A stretch of 64,000 bases of DNA from positions 62,001 to 126,000 of the forward strand of contig NZ_KB907347.1 in assembly GCF_000381985.1 (NCBI RefSeq), given 5' to 3'. Under the pieces are notes generated by a model, which searched no databases, was not told the origin of the DNA, and saw only the letters and a program-made list of their open reading frames with translations. The DNA is from Novispirillum itersonii subsp. itersonii ATCC 12639 (lineage in GTDB: Bacteria; Pseudomonadota; Alphaproteobacteria; Rhodospirillales; Rhodospirillaceae). Positions 7,944 through 16,480 of the stretch are shown here, piece by piece. Every line of letters begins with the position of its first letter. The stretch's first letter is position 1. Made by a program: the position numbers and the translations under genes.

Positions 7944-8945
7944 ATGGCCAAGCATTCCTTCTTCTGTATCGATGCCCATACCTGCGGCAACCCGGTGCGT
8001 CTGGTGGCGGGCGGTGGCCCGCAGCTGGACGGTGCCACCATGATGGAGCGCCGCGCCCATTTTCTGGCGGAATACGACTGGATCCGCACCGGCCTGATGT
8101 TTGAGCCGCGCGGGCATGATGCCATGTCGGGCTCGATCCTGTATCCGCCGACCCGCCCGGACTGCGATGTGGCGATCCTGTTCATCGAGACCTCGGGCTG
8201 CCTGCCGATGTGCGGTCACGGCACCATCGGCACGGTGACGGTGATGATCGAGCATGGTCTGGTCCGCCCGAAGGTGCCGGGCCTGCTGAAGCTGGATACC
8301 CCGGCCGGTCTGGTCGAGGCCCGCTATGAGATGCAGGGCGACAAGGTGACGCATGTGCGGATCCGCAATGTGGCCTCGTACCTGCATGCCACCGACCTGT
8401 CGGTCGAGGTGCCGGGTCTGGGTGAGCTGCGCTTTGATGTTGCCTATGGCGGTAACTTCTATGCCATCGTCGAGCCGCAGCCGACCTTCCGCGATATGGA
8501 AGATCTTTCCACCGGCGATATCCAGCGCCTCAGCCCGCTGATCCGCCGTCTGGTCAATGAAAAGTACGAGATCGTCCACCGCGATAACCCGGCGATCAAG
8601 GGCCTGAGCCATGTGCAGTGGACCGGCAAGCCGCGCCATCCGCAGGCCCATGCCCGGAATGCGGTGTTCTACGGGGACCGGGGCATTGACCGTTCGCCCT
8701 GCGGCACCGGCACCTCGGCCCGCATGGCGCAGCTGGCGGCGCGCGGCGACCTGAAGGAAGGGCAGGACTTTGTCCATGAGAGCATCATCGGCAGCCTGTT
8801 CCATGGCCGGGTCGAGGCGCTGACCACGGTCGGCGGCGCACCGGGGATCATCCCCAGCATTCAGGGTGAGGCCTGGGTCACCGGGCTGAACACCATCTTC
8901 CTGTATGATGAAGAGCCGTACACCAGGGGCTTCCTGCTGCCGTAA
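7944..8945 (+). CDS. 4-hydroxyproline 2-epimerase
   Basis: A 333-residue proline racemase family enzyme with both catalytic cysteines: Cys90 in LPMCGHGTIG and Cys253 in DRSPCGTGTSA. It interconverts trans-4-hydroxy-L-proline and cis-4-hydroxy-D-proline, the first step of the pathway continued by the preceding FAD dehydrogenase. Proline racemase has the same motifs, but context favours the epimerase. ATG 7944 is preceded by an AGGACACC site. It is the last gene of the dehydratase-dehydrogenase-epimerase operon, with a 42-bp gap to the upstream gene. The two proline-racemase-fold genes of this operon are clearly diverged paralogues. Confidence 0.9.
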   Translation: MAKHSFFCIDAHTCGNPVRLVAGGGPQLDGATMMERRAHFLAEYDWIRTGLMFEPRGHDAMSGSILYPPTRPDCDVAILFIETSGCLPMCGHGTIGTVTVMIEHGLVRPKVPGLLKLDTPAGLVEARYEMQGDKVTHVRIRNVASYLHATDLSVEVPGLGELRFDVAYGGNFYAIVEPQPTFRDMEDLSTGDIQRLSPLIRRLVNEKYEIVHRDNPAIKGLSHVQWTGKPRHPQAHARNAVFYGDRGIDRSPCGTGTSARMAQLAARGDLKEGQDFVHESIIGSLFHGRVEALTTVGGAPGIIPSIQGEAWVTGLNTIFLYDEEPYTRGFLLP

Positions 8946-8960
8946 GACGGCGGTGGGGGC

Positions 8961-9000
8961 GCTATGCCACTTCGCGCTATGCCACTTCACGCTATGACGG
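8961..9000. repeat. 15-bp tandem repeat downstream of the epimerase gene
   Basis: GCTATGCCACTTCGC (8961-8975), GCTATGCCACTTCAC (8976-8990) and a partial third copy GCTATGACGG (8991-9000) follow the epimerase stop by 15 bp. It is non-coding and separates the epimerase from the aldehyde dehydrogenase gene. Confidence 0.75.
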
Positions 9001-9099
9001 CCAGACCGTATCGTTATTTCAGGTCTGTCCGTCCTTGCGTTTATCTTATACCGAACAGACTTGCTCTGATGTTTTCAGACTGACAGGACCAACGCTGAG

Positions 9100-10551
9100 A
9101 TGACCGAGAAGCTTAATCTGATCGCCGGGGACTGGGTTGCCGGGGAAAACGGCACCACCGCCAACATCAACCCGTCTGATGTGACGGATATCGTCGGCCA
9201 GTACGCCTCCGGCAGCAAGGCGCAGGCCGAAGCGGCGATTGAGGCTGCGGCGCAGGCCTTCCGCCTGTGGTCGCGCACCACGCCGCAGGTCCGTCATGAT
9301 GTGCTGGAGCGCGTCGGGCAGGAACTGACCGAGCGCCGCGAAGAGATCGGCACCCTGCTGGCCCGTGAAGAAGGCAAGACCAAGGCTGAAGGCATTGGCG
9401 AAACCCTGCGCGCCGCCCAGATCTTCAAGTTTTTCGCCGGGGAAACCCTGCGCAACGCCGGGGATCTGCTGGATTCGGTGCGTCCGGGTGTTGAAACCAC
9501 CGTCACCCGCGAGCCGCTGGGCGTGATCGGCCTGATCACTCCGTGGAACTTCCCGATCGCCATCCCGGCGTGGAAGATTGCTCCGGCGCTGGCCTACGGC
9601 AACACCGTGGTGCTGAAGCCTGCTGATCTGGTGCCGGGGTCGGCCTGGGCGCTGGCAGAGATCATCGACCGCGCGCTGAAGGCCGTCGGGGCCCCGGCCG
9701 GGGTGTTCAATCTGGTGATGGGGCCGGGCTCGGTGGTCGGGCAGGCGATTCTGGAAAACCGCAAGGTCGCCGCTGTGTCCTTCACCGGCTCGGTCGGGAC
9801 CGGTGCCCGCGTGGCGCAGGCCTGCGTGACCCGTGGGGCCCGCTTCCAGCTGGAAATGGGCGGCAAGAACCCGATGGTGGTGCTGGATGATGCCGACCTG
9901 ACGACGGCGGTGGAAGCCTGCGTCAACGGGGCCTTCTTCTCCACCGGGCAGCGCTGCACCGCGTCTTCGCGCCTGATCGTCACCGCCGGTATCCATGACC
10001 GCTTCGTCGAGGCGGTGGTGAAGCGGCTGGAAGGTGTGCGCGTCGGCCATGCGCTGGCCGCCGACACCCACATCGGCCCGGTGGTCGATGCCCGGCAGCT
10101 GGCGCAGGATGAAGAATACATCGCCATCGGCAAGGCCGAAGGGGCCGAGCTGGCGTTCGGCGGTAAGCGCCTGACCCGCGACACCGACGGTTTCTATCTG
10201 GAACCGGCGCTGTTCACCGGGGCCACCAACCAGATGCGGATCAGCCGTGAGGAAATCTTCGGGCCGGTCGCCAGTGTCATCAAGGTTGCCGATTACGACG
10301 AAGCCCTTGCCGTTGCCAACGACACCGAATTCGGTCTGTCGGCGGGCATCTGCACCTCTTCGCTGAAGGCGGCGCAGCACTTCAAGCGCAATGCCGAGGC
10401 CGGGATGGTGATGGTCAACCTGCCGACCGCCGGGGTTGACTATCATGTGCCGTTCGGGGGCCGGAAGGGCTCCAGCTACGGTCCGCGCGAACAGGGCCGC
10501 TACGCGGTGGAATTCTACACCACTGTCAAGACCACCTACACCGCCGGATAA
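9100..10551 (+). CDS. alpha-ketoglutaric semialdehyde dehydrogenase
   Basis: A 483-residue aldehyde dehydrogenase. Motifs: TPWNFPIAIPAWKIAPAL (substrate/NAD region), LKPADLVPGSA, FTGSVGTG (NAD loop), general base Glu252 in QLEMGGKNP and nucleophile Cys286 in STGQRCTASS, EEIFGPV, and PFGGRKGSS. Close similarity in pattern to semialdehyde dehydrogenases of hydroxyproline and aldarate pathways, plus its neighbours, points to oxidation of 2,5-dioxopentanoate to 2-oxoglutarate using NAD(P). The preceding step, pyrroline-4-hydroxy-2-carboxylate deaminase (a DapA-fold enzyme), is not encoded in this window. It is separated from the epimerase by 154 bp with a tandem repeat and is followed by a strong terminator. 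Confidence 0.88.
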   Translation: MTEKLNLIAGDWVAGENGTTANINPSDVTDIVGQYASGSKAQAEAAIEAAAQAFRLWSRTTPQVRHDVLERVGQELTERREEIGTLLAREEGKTKAEGIGETLRAAQIFKFFAGETLRNAGDLLDSVRPGVETTVTREPLGVIGLITPWNFPIAIPAWKIAPALAYGNTVVLKPADLVPGSAWALAEIIDRALKAVGAPAGVFNLVMGPGSVVGQAILENRKVAAVSFTGSVGTGARVAQACVTRGARFQLEMGGKNPMVVLDDADLTTAVEACVNGAFFSTGQRCTASSRLIVTAGIHDRFVEAVVKRLEGVRVGHALAADTHIGPVVDARQLAQDEEYIAIGKAEGAELAFGGKRLTRDTDGFYLEPALFTGATNQMRISREEIFGPVASVIKVADYDEALAVANDTEFGLSAGICTSSLKAAQHFKRNAEAGMVMVNLPTAGVDYHVPFGGRKGSSYGPREQGRYAVEFYTTVKTTYTAG

Positions 10552-10600
10552 ACCGTCTTTGTGACCGGGACGATCCCGTATTTTCCCGGAACCAGAACGG

Positions 10601-10632
10601 GGGGCAGGCCGCAGGGTCTGCCCCTTTTTTTT
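10601..10632 (+). terminator. rho-independent terminator after the semialdehyde dehydrogenase gene
   Basis: GGGGCAG (10601-10607) pairs with CTGCCCC (10618-10624) across a 10-nt loop, followed directly by eight T (10625-10632). It ends the catabolic transcription unit before the TRAP transporter genes. Confidence 0.9.
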
Positions 10633-10744
10633 GTGCTGACGCAGTCGCTAAACCAGAGCGGGAATACTGTTTTTCTGAGTAAGGGATTCGTCAGGCGAAA
10701 GGGCGGGACAATGATGTTCTGGCTGTTGTCGACAAGAAAAATAC

Positions 10745-10758
10745 TGTATCCAATATAC
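10745..10758. promoter_or_regulatory. putative hydroxyproline-regulator operator, copy 2
   Basis: TGTATCCAATATAC is an exact copy of the motif at 5421-5434, here 72 bp upstream of dctP. The 5' flank gives AATACTGTAT (10740-10749), the inverted counterpart of ATACAGTATT at copy 1. A further AATACTGT half-site occurs at 10664-10671. This links transporter and enzyme operons to one regulator. Confidence 0.6.
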
Positions 10759-10829
10759 GAGATGACAGTTTCGATACCCCGCCGGGCCTCTCTCTCTTCA
10801 TCCTCCGGCGGACAACAGGAGGCTTCATA

Positions 10830-11894
10830 ATGAAAAAAACGCTGGTCGCAGCGGTTGCCGCATTTGTCCTTGGTCTGTCGCAGGCGCAGGCCGCTGATCC
10901 GGTGGTGAGCTGGCGCATGCCCGCCGCAGTGCCGGAAGGGTCGTTCTTCTATAACAACTTCATGCAGCGCTTTGCCGATAACACCGACCGCCTGACCGCG
11001 GGCCGGGTCAAGATTCAGCCGTTCGGGGCCGGGGTGGTGGTGCCCGCCTTTAAAGTGTACGAATCGGTGCAGGACGGTGTGGTGGAAGCCGGGCATTCGA
11101 CGCCGTCATTTCTGGTCAATGCCGACCCCACCAATGCGATTTTTGCCAGCTTCCCCGGCGGGATGGGGCCGGAAGGGACCCTGACCTGGCTGTATGAGGC
11201 AGGCGGCGAAAAGCTGTTGCAGGATTTCCGTAAGGAAAAGATGGGCCTGCACAGCATGGTGGTCGGGGTCGGTACCTCTGAGATTTTTGCCCATTCCAAC
11301 AAGCCGATCCGGACCGTTGATGACCTGAAAGGCCTGAAGTACCGCACCTCCGGTGCTTGGGCGACGGTGCTGAAAGACAGTTTCGGTGCGGTCCCGACCG
11401 TGGTGCCGCCGGGGGAAATTTATACCCTGCTGCAGCGGAAAGGCGTTGATGCGGTGGAATGGGCCACCCCGTCGGCCAACATGAGTGAAGGCTTTCACGA
11501 AGTCGCCCCGTATCTGATTCTGCCGGGGGTGCATCAGCCGAGCTTCGTGTGGGAAGTGGTGGTCAAGCAGGATACCTGGAACAAGGTGCCTGATGACCTG
11601 AAGAGCCTGATCACCGCCGCTGCCAAGCTGACCACCTATGAAAGCCTGTCCCACTTCGCCCGTGAAGATGTGAAGGCAATGGAAGTCTATCGCAAAACCA
11701 AGGTGGAGATCATCACGCTGGACGACAAGAGCGTCGGCCAGCTGCGTGCCGCCGGTCGTCAGTGGGCGTTGGAGACCGCCAGCAAGCGTAAGGCTGAGGG
11801 CGATGCGACCATGTCCAAGGTGCTGGACTCTTACCTTGGGTACCAGAATGAGCTGACGGCCAATTCGTCCTACCTCGTCCGTGACGGGAAATAA
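10830..11894 (+). CDS. TRAP transporter substrate-binding protein (DctP type)
   Basis: A 354-residue periplasmic protein with a Sec signal peptide (MKKTLVAAVAAFVLGLSQAQA) and the DctP fold: SWRMPAAVPEG start, a central arginine-bearing strand LKGLKYRTSGAW where the family's carboxylate-binding Arg lies, then VVPPGEIYTLLQRKGVDAVEW. It begins the dctPQM unit directly after the hydroxyproline enzymes, and an operator-like motif is shared with the enzyme operon, so the ligand is probably hydroxyproline or proline betaine-like amino acids; the exact ligand is inference. ATG 10830 follows AGGAGGCTTCATA. Confidence 0.9.
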   Translation: MKKTLVAAVAAFVLGLSQAQAADPVVSWRMPAAVPEGSFFYNNFMQRFADNTDRLTAGRVKIQPFGAGVVVPAFKVYESVQDGVVEAGHSTPSFLVNADPTNAIFASFPGGMGPEGTLTWLYEAGGEKLLQDFRKEKMGLHSMVVGVGTSEIFAHSNKPIRTVDDLKGLKYRTSGAWATVLKDSFGAVPTVVPPGEIYTLLQRKGVDAVEWATPSANMSEGFHEVAPYLILPGVHQPSFVWEVVVKQDTWNKVPDDLKSLITAAAKLTTYESLSHFAREDVKAMEVYRKTKVEIITLDDKSVGQLRAAGRQWALETASKRKAEGDATMSKVLDSYLGYQNELTANSSYLVRDGK

Positions 11895-11970
11895 GTTCCA
11901 TCCGGCCGGGCCTGCCGGGGCGTGTTTTCCGCCCCGGTCAGATCCGGACGGACCCAACGGGAGACCGGGG

Positions 11971-12507
11971 ATGACTGTTTTACTGCGGGGCTGTGACGCC
12001 CTTGCCGAAGGATTGGGATGGGTGGCCCGGATTGTCACCCTCGTGCTGATCGGGTCGATGCTCTACGAGGTGGTGGCCCGCTATGTGTTCAATGCCCCGA
12101 CGATGTGGGCCTTTGACATTTCTTACATGCTGAATGGTGTGCTGTTTCTGCTGGGGGCAGCCTATGCCCTGAAACACGATGCCCATGTGCGGATTGATTT
12201 TCTGTCCCAGAAGTTTCCGCTGCGGGTGCAGCAGGGGATCAACGCTGTGGTCTACCTGCTGGTGCTGCTGCCGCTGGTCGGGGCATTTTCATGGATCGCC
12301 ACCGGCAAGGCATACCGGGCCTATCTGACCGGGGCGGTTGAGGAAGTCAGCCCGTGGGCCCCGCTGATGTGGCCGTTTTATGGGGCGCTGGCGCTGGGGC
12401 TGTGGGCGATGACGCTGCAGTTGCTGGCCGAAGGGATTAAGTTTGCTCTTGGTCAGGCCCGCCCCGGTGCACAGCCGGAGTCTGTCGGACTGGGAGGTGA
12501 AGGATGA
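11971..12507 (+). CDS. TRAP transporter small permease (DctQ type)
   Basis: A 178-residue membrane protein with four hydrophobic segments, as expected for DctQ: GWVARIVTLVLIGSMLYEVVARYVF, the WAFDISYMLNGVLFLLGAAYAL segment with the family pattern followed by HDAHVRIDFLSQ, then VVYLLVLLPLVGAFSWI and LMWPFYGALALGLWAMTLQLL. An in-frame GTG at 11881 overlaps the dctP end, but ATG 11971 with GGGAGACC upstream fits the family start. It overlaps dctM by four bases (ATGA), so the two permease subunits are translationally coupled. Confidence 0.9.
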   Translation: MTVLLRGCDALAEGLGWVARIVTLVLIGSMLYEVVARYVFNAPTMWAFDISYMLNGVLFLLGAAYALKHDAHVRIDFLSQKFPLRVQQGINAVVYLLVLLPLVGAFSWIATGKAYRAYLTGAVEEVSPWAPLMWPFYGALALGLWAMTLQLLAEGIKFALGQARPGAQPESVGLGGEG

Positions 12508-13823
12508 ATCCCTCGGTTGCCATTGGCATGTTTCCGGCGCTGTTTGCGCTGGTGTTTCTGGGGATTCCGGTCTCCCTGTCACTGCTGATCGTCGCTGCCG
12601 GAGCCGGGGCGATTGTGTTTGGCTCCTCGGTGCTGGTGCAGCTCTACGGGCCGATTCTGTCAACGTCGTCGAATTTTGTGCTGGCGTCGATCCCGCTGTT
12701 TGTGTTCATGGGCGCGGTGCTGGAACGGTCAGGGATTGCTGCCCGTCTGTTTCAGGCATTGCAGCTGTGGATGGGCCGCCTGCCTGGTGGTCTGGCGATT
12801 GCCACCATTGCCATGTGCAGTGTTTTTGCCGCCGCCTCCGGCGTGGTCGGGGCGGTGGAAGTGGTGGTCGGGATGATGGCCCTTCCGGCGATGGCCAAGT
12901 ATTCCTATGACCGTGGGCTGGTGGCCGGAACCATCTGCGCCGGTGGGTCGCTGGGTACGGTGATCCCGCCGTCGGTGGTGGTGGTGGTCTATGCCTCCAT
13001 CGCCCAGATGTCGATCGGGCAGCTGTTTGCGGCCAGCATTATCCCCGGTCTGCTGATGGTGCTGTTTTTCCTCGGCTATATTCTGATCCGGGCGTTGCTG
13101 CGTCCGTCGGATGCGCCTCGGGTGCCGGTGGAAGACATCGCCATGCCGCTGGGGGAAAAGCTGCTGATCACCCTGAAGGCGCTGGTGCCGCCGGTGCTGC
13201 TGATTGTCGCGGTGCTGGGGTCGCTGCTGGGGGGGATCGCCTCGCCGACTGAAGCGGCGGCGGTCGGTGCGTTCGGTGCGGTGGCGCTGGCGGTCTTCTT
13301 CCGCGAGCTGTCGGTGCAGACCCTGAAGGAAGCGCTGGCGGTGACGGTGCGGATCACGGCAATGATCATGATGATCGTTGTCGGCGGTACGATGTTCACC
13401 AGCATCTTTGCGGTGGCCGGTGGCGGGCTGCTGGTCGGGTCGCTGGCGAAAGGTCTGGGGCTTGGTCCCTATGGGCTGATCGCGCTGTTTCTGTTCATTG
13501 TGTTCATCGCCGGATTTGTCCTCGACTGGATTTCGATCGTGCTGATCTGCGTGCCGATTTTTGCCCCGGCGGTGAAGGCGGCGGGTATTGATCCGGTGTG
13601 GTTTGCGATGATGGTGCTGGTGGTGATTCAGACGTCGTATCTGACGCCGCCGATGGCCCCGTCCATCTTTTACCTGAAGTCGATTGCCCCGCCTGATCTG
13701 ACCTACGGGCATATGTATAAGGGGGTTATCCCCTTTGTGCTGATGCAGCTTCTGGTTCTGGTGGTTCTGCTGCTGGTGCCTGAGGCGGCAACCTGGCTGC
13801 CCAGCCTGATGGTCGGGTTGTAA
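12504..13823 (+). CDS. TRAP transporter large permease (DctM type)
   Basis: A 439-residue integral membrane protein with about 12 hydrophobic segments and DctM landmarks: FLGIPVSLSLLIVAA near the start, AASGVVGAVEVVVGMMALPAM, GGSLGTVIPPSVVVVVY, and a C-terminal TSYLTPPMAPSIFYLKSIAPPDLTY. It forms the Na+-coupled translocation channel with DctQ and receives substrate from DctP. The start overlaps dctQ (ATGA). A long imperfect hairpin lies beyond its stop between it and the convergent radical SAM gene. Confidence 0.93.
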   Translation: MNPSVAIGMFPALFALVFLGIPVSLSLLIVAAGAGAIVFGSSVLVQLYGPILSTSSNFVLASIPLFVFMGAVLERSGIAARLFQALQLWMGRLPGGLAIATIAMCSVFAAASGVVGAVEVVVGMMALPAMAKYSYDRGLVAGTICAGGSLGTVIPPSVVVVVYASIAQMSIGQLFAASIIPGLLMVLFFLGYILIRALLRPSDAPRVPVEDIAMPLGEKLLITLKALVPPVLLIVAVLGSLLGGIASPTEAAAVGAFGAVALAVFFRELSVQTLKEALAVTVRITAMIMMIVVGGTMFTSIFAVAGGGLLVGSLAKGLGLGPYGLIALFLFIVFIAGFVLDWISIVLICVPIFAPAVKAAGIDPVWFAMMVLVVIQTSYLTPPMAPSIFYLKSIAPPDLTYGHMYKGVIPFVLMQLLVLVVLLLVPEAATWLPSLMVGL

Positions 13824-13853
13824 GCGGGCCTGACCGAAAGAACAGGCAGACAG

Positions 13854-13887
13854 GACAGGCCCGGTGGCGTTTGCTGCCGGGCCTGTC
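13854..13887. terminator. hairpin between convergent genes dctM and radical SAM gene
   Basis: GACAGGCCCGG (13854-13864) pairs perfectly with CCGGGCCTGTC (13877-13887) over a 12-nt loop. There is no long T-run on either strand, so termination efficiency is uncertain, but the location between convergent stops suggests a shared terminator. Confidence 0.55.
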
Positions 13888-13895
13888 TGCCGTTG

Positions 13896-15410
13896 TCAGA
13901 ACGCCCGGCCATAGACATGGCGGATCTGGGCATAGAAGCGCAGGCAGTTGCGCAGCACCGGCAGGGTCTCTGGCCGGTGGGTCAGGACGTGGCGGCCCAG
14001 ACGGCTGACCATTGCCCGTTCCGCCGGGCCAAGGGCGACGACCCCGCGCACGACGTGAGAGACATCGTCGTCCAGCTGCCGCAGCGTCGCGGGCAGCGGG
14101 GCCGGGGCCGTGGCAGGCGGCGGGCCCTGATAGGGGCCAAGGCGGTCGATCAGCGCCATCACCCGGTCGGCGAAAGCATCGGGATGATACATCTCCAGCG
14201 CCAGAGTCCGCACCCCGGTCAGCAGGGCTTCGGGGCTCATCTGCGCGGGCAGGATGTTGGTGGACCACGGCTGGCCGGTGCCATAGGGCTGATCGGGCTG
14301 CAACCGCCCGGCATTGCTCAGGCGGCGGTGCAGCGGGCTGCCTTCCGGGGCGGCCAGCGCCCCCAGTGTGAACACCGGGATCGGGGCGTGACGGGTAAAG
14401 GCGCGCTGGCGGTCGAAGATATCCGGCCCGTCGGCGTCAAAGCCGACGATCAGGCCGCTGATGACCATGATGTGGTGGTCAAGGAACCGTCCGACCATCT
14501 CCATCGGGTCAGCCTGAAGGTTCTGGCGTTTGCCGGTTTCCCGCAGGCTGTCGGCACTGGGGGTTTCCAGCCCGATGAAGACCGCCTGAATCCCGGCTCT
14601 GGCACTCAGGCGCAGCATGTCTTCATCCCGCGCCACGTCGATCGACATCTGGGTGGTGAAGCCGACCGGACCATCGGGGCGGCTGTGGTTCCAGTCGATC
14701 AGGGCCTCCAGCAGGGCCCGGGCCCGGGCGCGGGTGGCACTGAAATTATCATCGGCAATGAAGATGGAACGGTAGCCGTGGGCATACAGCGCGTCCAGCT
14801 CGCGGATCACCTGCGGCGGGTCCTTATGGCGCTGTTTGCGCCCGACGTAGGTCGGCACATCGCAGAATTCGCAGGGGAACGGGCAGCCGCGGGAGGTCTG
14901 TACCGTGCCCATCAGGGCCCGGTGGTTGGGATAGAGGTCCCAGCGCGGCAGCGGCGAGGCGGACAGATCGGCCCGGGTGCCGGTGTATTCGGCCTGCCAT
15001 GTTCCGTCACGCAGATCGGCGAACAGCCGGGGGGCGATCTCCTCAATCTCGCCACGCACCAGCACGTCGCAGTGGGGCCGGATCCGCTCCGGGGCCAGCG
15101 AGGCATAGGGGCCGCCGATCACCACCACCTTGCCGCGCTGGCGGTAGGCTGCGGCCAGTTCCAGCATCCGGGGCACCTGCGGGGTCTTGCCGGTCAGGGC
15201 AATGACGGATTCCGGCGGGTCAGGGTCAGCGGGGCTGATCTGTTCGTCACACAGGCGAACCGGCATATCCGGCGGCACCATCGCCGCCACCGTGGCAATG
15301 GCCAGATCGGCCACCAGCTGCACACCGCCGCCGGGGCTGCCGATGAAGACATCGGTCCCGAAATAGGCCTGTGAGTCAGGATAGGGATTGATGAGATACA
15401 GTCCGGTCAT
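13896..15410 (-). CDS. B12-binding-type radical SAM protein
   Basis: A 504-residue protein. Residues about 1-150 form a B12-binding-like Rossmann domain (VVVIGGPYASLAP, VLVRGEIEE), without the canonical DxHxxG cobalamin ligand that I can find. The radical SAM core has cysteines 176, 180 and 183 (CPFPCEFC), preceded by TVQTSRG and followed by FIADDNF and GLETPS. The C-terminal third resembles the DUF4070 tail of hopanoid/lipid-type radical SAM enzymes (MYHPDAFADRVMALIDRLGP). Such proteins carry out methylations or other radical reactions on lipids or cofactors. It is followed by a methyltransferase-like gene on the same strand (upstream in transcription) and no clear pathway partner. Start ATG 15410. 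Confidence 0.85.
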   Translation of the reverse strand: MTGLYLINPYPDSQAYFGTDVFIGSPGGGVQLVADLAIATVAAMVPPDMPVRLCDEQISPADPDPPESVIALTGKTPQVPRMLELAAAYRQRGKVVVIGGPYASLAPERIRPHCDVLVRGEIEEIAPRLFADLRDGTWQAEYTGTRADLSASPLPRWDLYPNHRALMGTVQTSRGCPFPCEFCDVPTYVGRKQRHKDPPQVIRELDALYAHGYRSIFIADDNFSATRARARALLEALIDWNHSRPDGPVGFTTQMSIDVARDEDMLRLSARAGIQAVFIGLETPSADSLRETGKRQNLQADPMEMVGRFLDHHIMVISGLIVGFDADGPDIFDRQRAFTRHAPIPVFTLGALAAPEGSPLHRRLSNAGRLQPDQPYGTGQPWSTNILPAQMSPEALLTGVRTLALEMYHPDAFADRVMALIDRLGPYQGPPPATAPAPLPATLRQLDDDVSHVVRGVVALGPAERAMVSRLGRHVLTHRPETLPVLRNCLRFYAQIRHVYGRAF

Positions 15411-15472
15411 GCCCCATCATTGCTGGGGCAGGCCGCCCTGTCACCTGTTGCCGGCTGCCGGAGGCCCCCGGT

Positions 15473-16303
15473 TCAACCGCGATTGATCTCCGCCGGGGGG
15501 AACATCTGCGCCCGCAGGTCCGGCGGCATCCGGGCGGCGGCGGCGCGGACCAGCATCTGGCCGTAGCCGACCCCCCGCGGCCACAGCAGCGGCAACGGAG
15601 TCAGATGGGTGATGAAGGCCTCCAGCGCCGTATCATCCAGCACCGGGACAGTGCCATGGGTCTGGTACAGCGCCCATGCCAGAGACAGCTCCTGCCCCCA
15701 GAAAAAGGCCTGCGTCGCCTGAATATTGGCCTGTACGGCCTGCATCTCCACAATCCGGCGGGAGTCGAAAAACGGCAGCCAGTAATCGGCAAGGATCACA
15801 TCAACCGGCCGGTCCGGGTCGGGGCACCAGCGGGTGGCATCGCCGGAAATCAGGCGGAGCTTGGCGGCAGCCTCCGGCGGCAGCTGGGCGGGCAGATCGA
15901 GATCGGCGGCAAACGCGTGAATTTCGGGGTCCAGCTCCACCACCGTTACGGCGGTCACCGCCGGGTTGAGGGCGGCGTTGGCGGCGGCAATCCCCATGCC
16001 GAAGCCCAGAACCACAACGTGACCATGGGCCAGCCGACAGCCCAGCTCCTGACTTTCAATCTCCGGCGGGGTCACCGACATCCAGGTGACGTCGTTCCGC
16101 AGCAGGACAGCGGCATCGGTCACCACATAGCTGTCCCCCCAGTATCCCTGCATCAGCCCCATCGGCAGGCGGCTGACGGTCCAGCGCCCATGACTGACAT
16201 CGGGGAAAGAGGGGATCCACAGCGGGCAGTGGTACAGCCGGGTCAGGCGGCCGGAGCTTTCTTCCAGTCTGGTCAGAATGGCTGCGGGGAGGGCGAGAGA
16301 CAT
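15473..16303 (-). CDS. class I SAM-binding fold (spermidine-synthase-like) protein
   Basis: A 276-residue protein. The centre has a methyltransferase/polyamine-synthase Rossmann core: VVVLGFGMGIAAANAAL (motif I), VTVVELDPEIHAFA (acidic motif for the SAM ribose), LRLISGDATRW, and VDVILADYW. The N-terminal region is tryptophan-rich and not recognised. No DNA- or lipid-binding domain is seen. It is transcribed just ahead of the radical SAM gene with a 62-bp gap, so a common pathway is possible but unproven. Start ATG 16303; the upstream 16304-16480 region is AT-rich and divergent to a phosphopantetheinyl transferase gene. Confidence 0.6.
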   Translation of the reverse strand: MSLALPAAILTRLEESSGRLTRLYHCPLWIPSFPDVSHGRWTVSRLPMGLMQGYWGDSYVVTDAAVLLRNDVTWMSVTPPEIESQELGCRLAHGHVVVLGFGMGIAAANAALNPAVTAVTVVELDPEIHAFAADLDLPAQLPPEAAAKLRLISGDATRWCPDPDRPVDVILADYWLPFFDSRRIVEMQAVQANIQATQAFFWGQELSLAWALYQTHGTVPVLDDTALEAFITHLTPLPLLWPRGVGYGQMLVRAAAARMPPDLRAQMFPPAEINRG

Positions 16304-16442
16304 CGGGGGAGAGTTCCTTGCCGGAAAACATGTGGTGGAAGAAACTAAATCAAAAAGTGTAAATATTCAATAAAATCACTCATTGAGAGTTTTGTGAGAC
16401 TCCCGGGCTTGCGCCGGGCCGCAAGGCGCGTTTACCTGCCCA

Positions 16443-16466
16443 CAGCCGGAGAGACAGCCGGAGAGT
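16443..16466. repeat. 12-bp tandem repeat before the phosphopantetheinyl transferase gene
   Basis: CAGCCGGAGAGA (16443-16454) and CAGCCGGAGAGT (16455-16466) are tandem copies 15 bp before the start codon at 16481. Each copy contains a GGAGAG core that could act as an extra ribosome-binding sequence. Confidence 0.6.
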
Positions 16467-16480
16467 CAGGTGAGGGGCAC

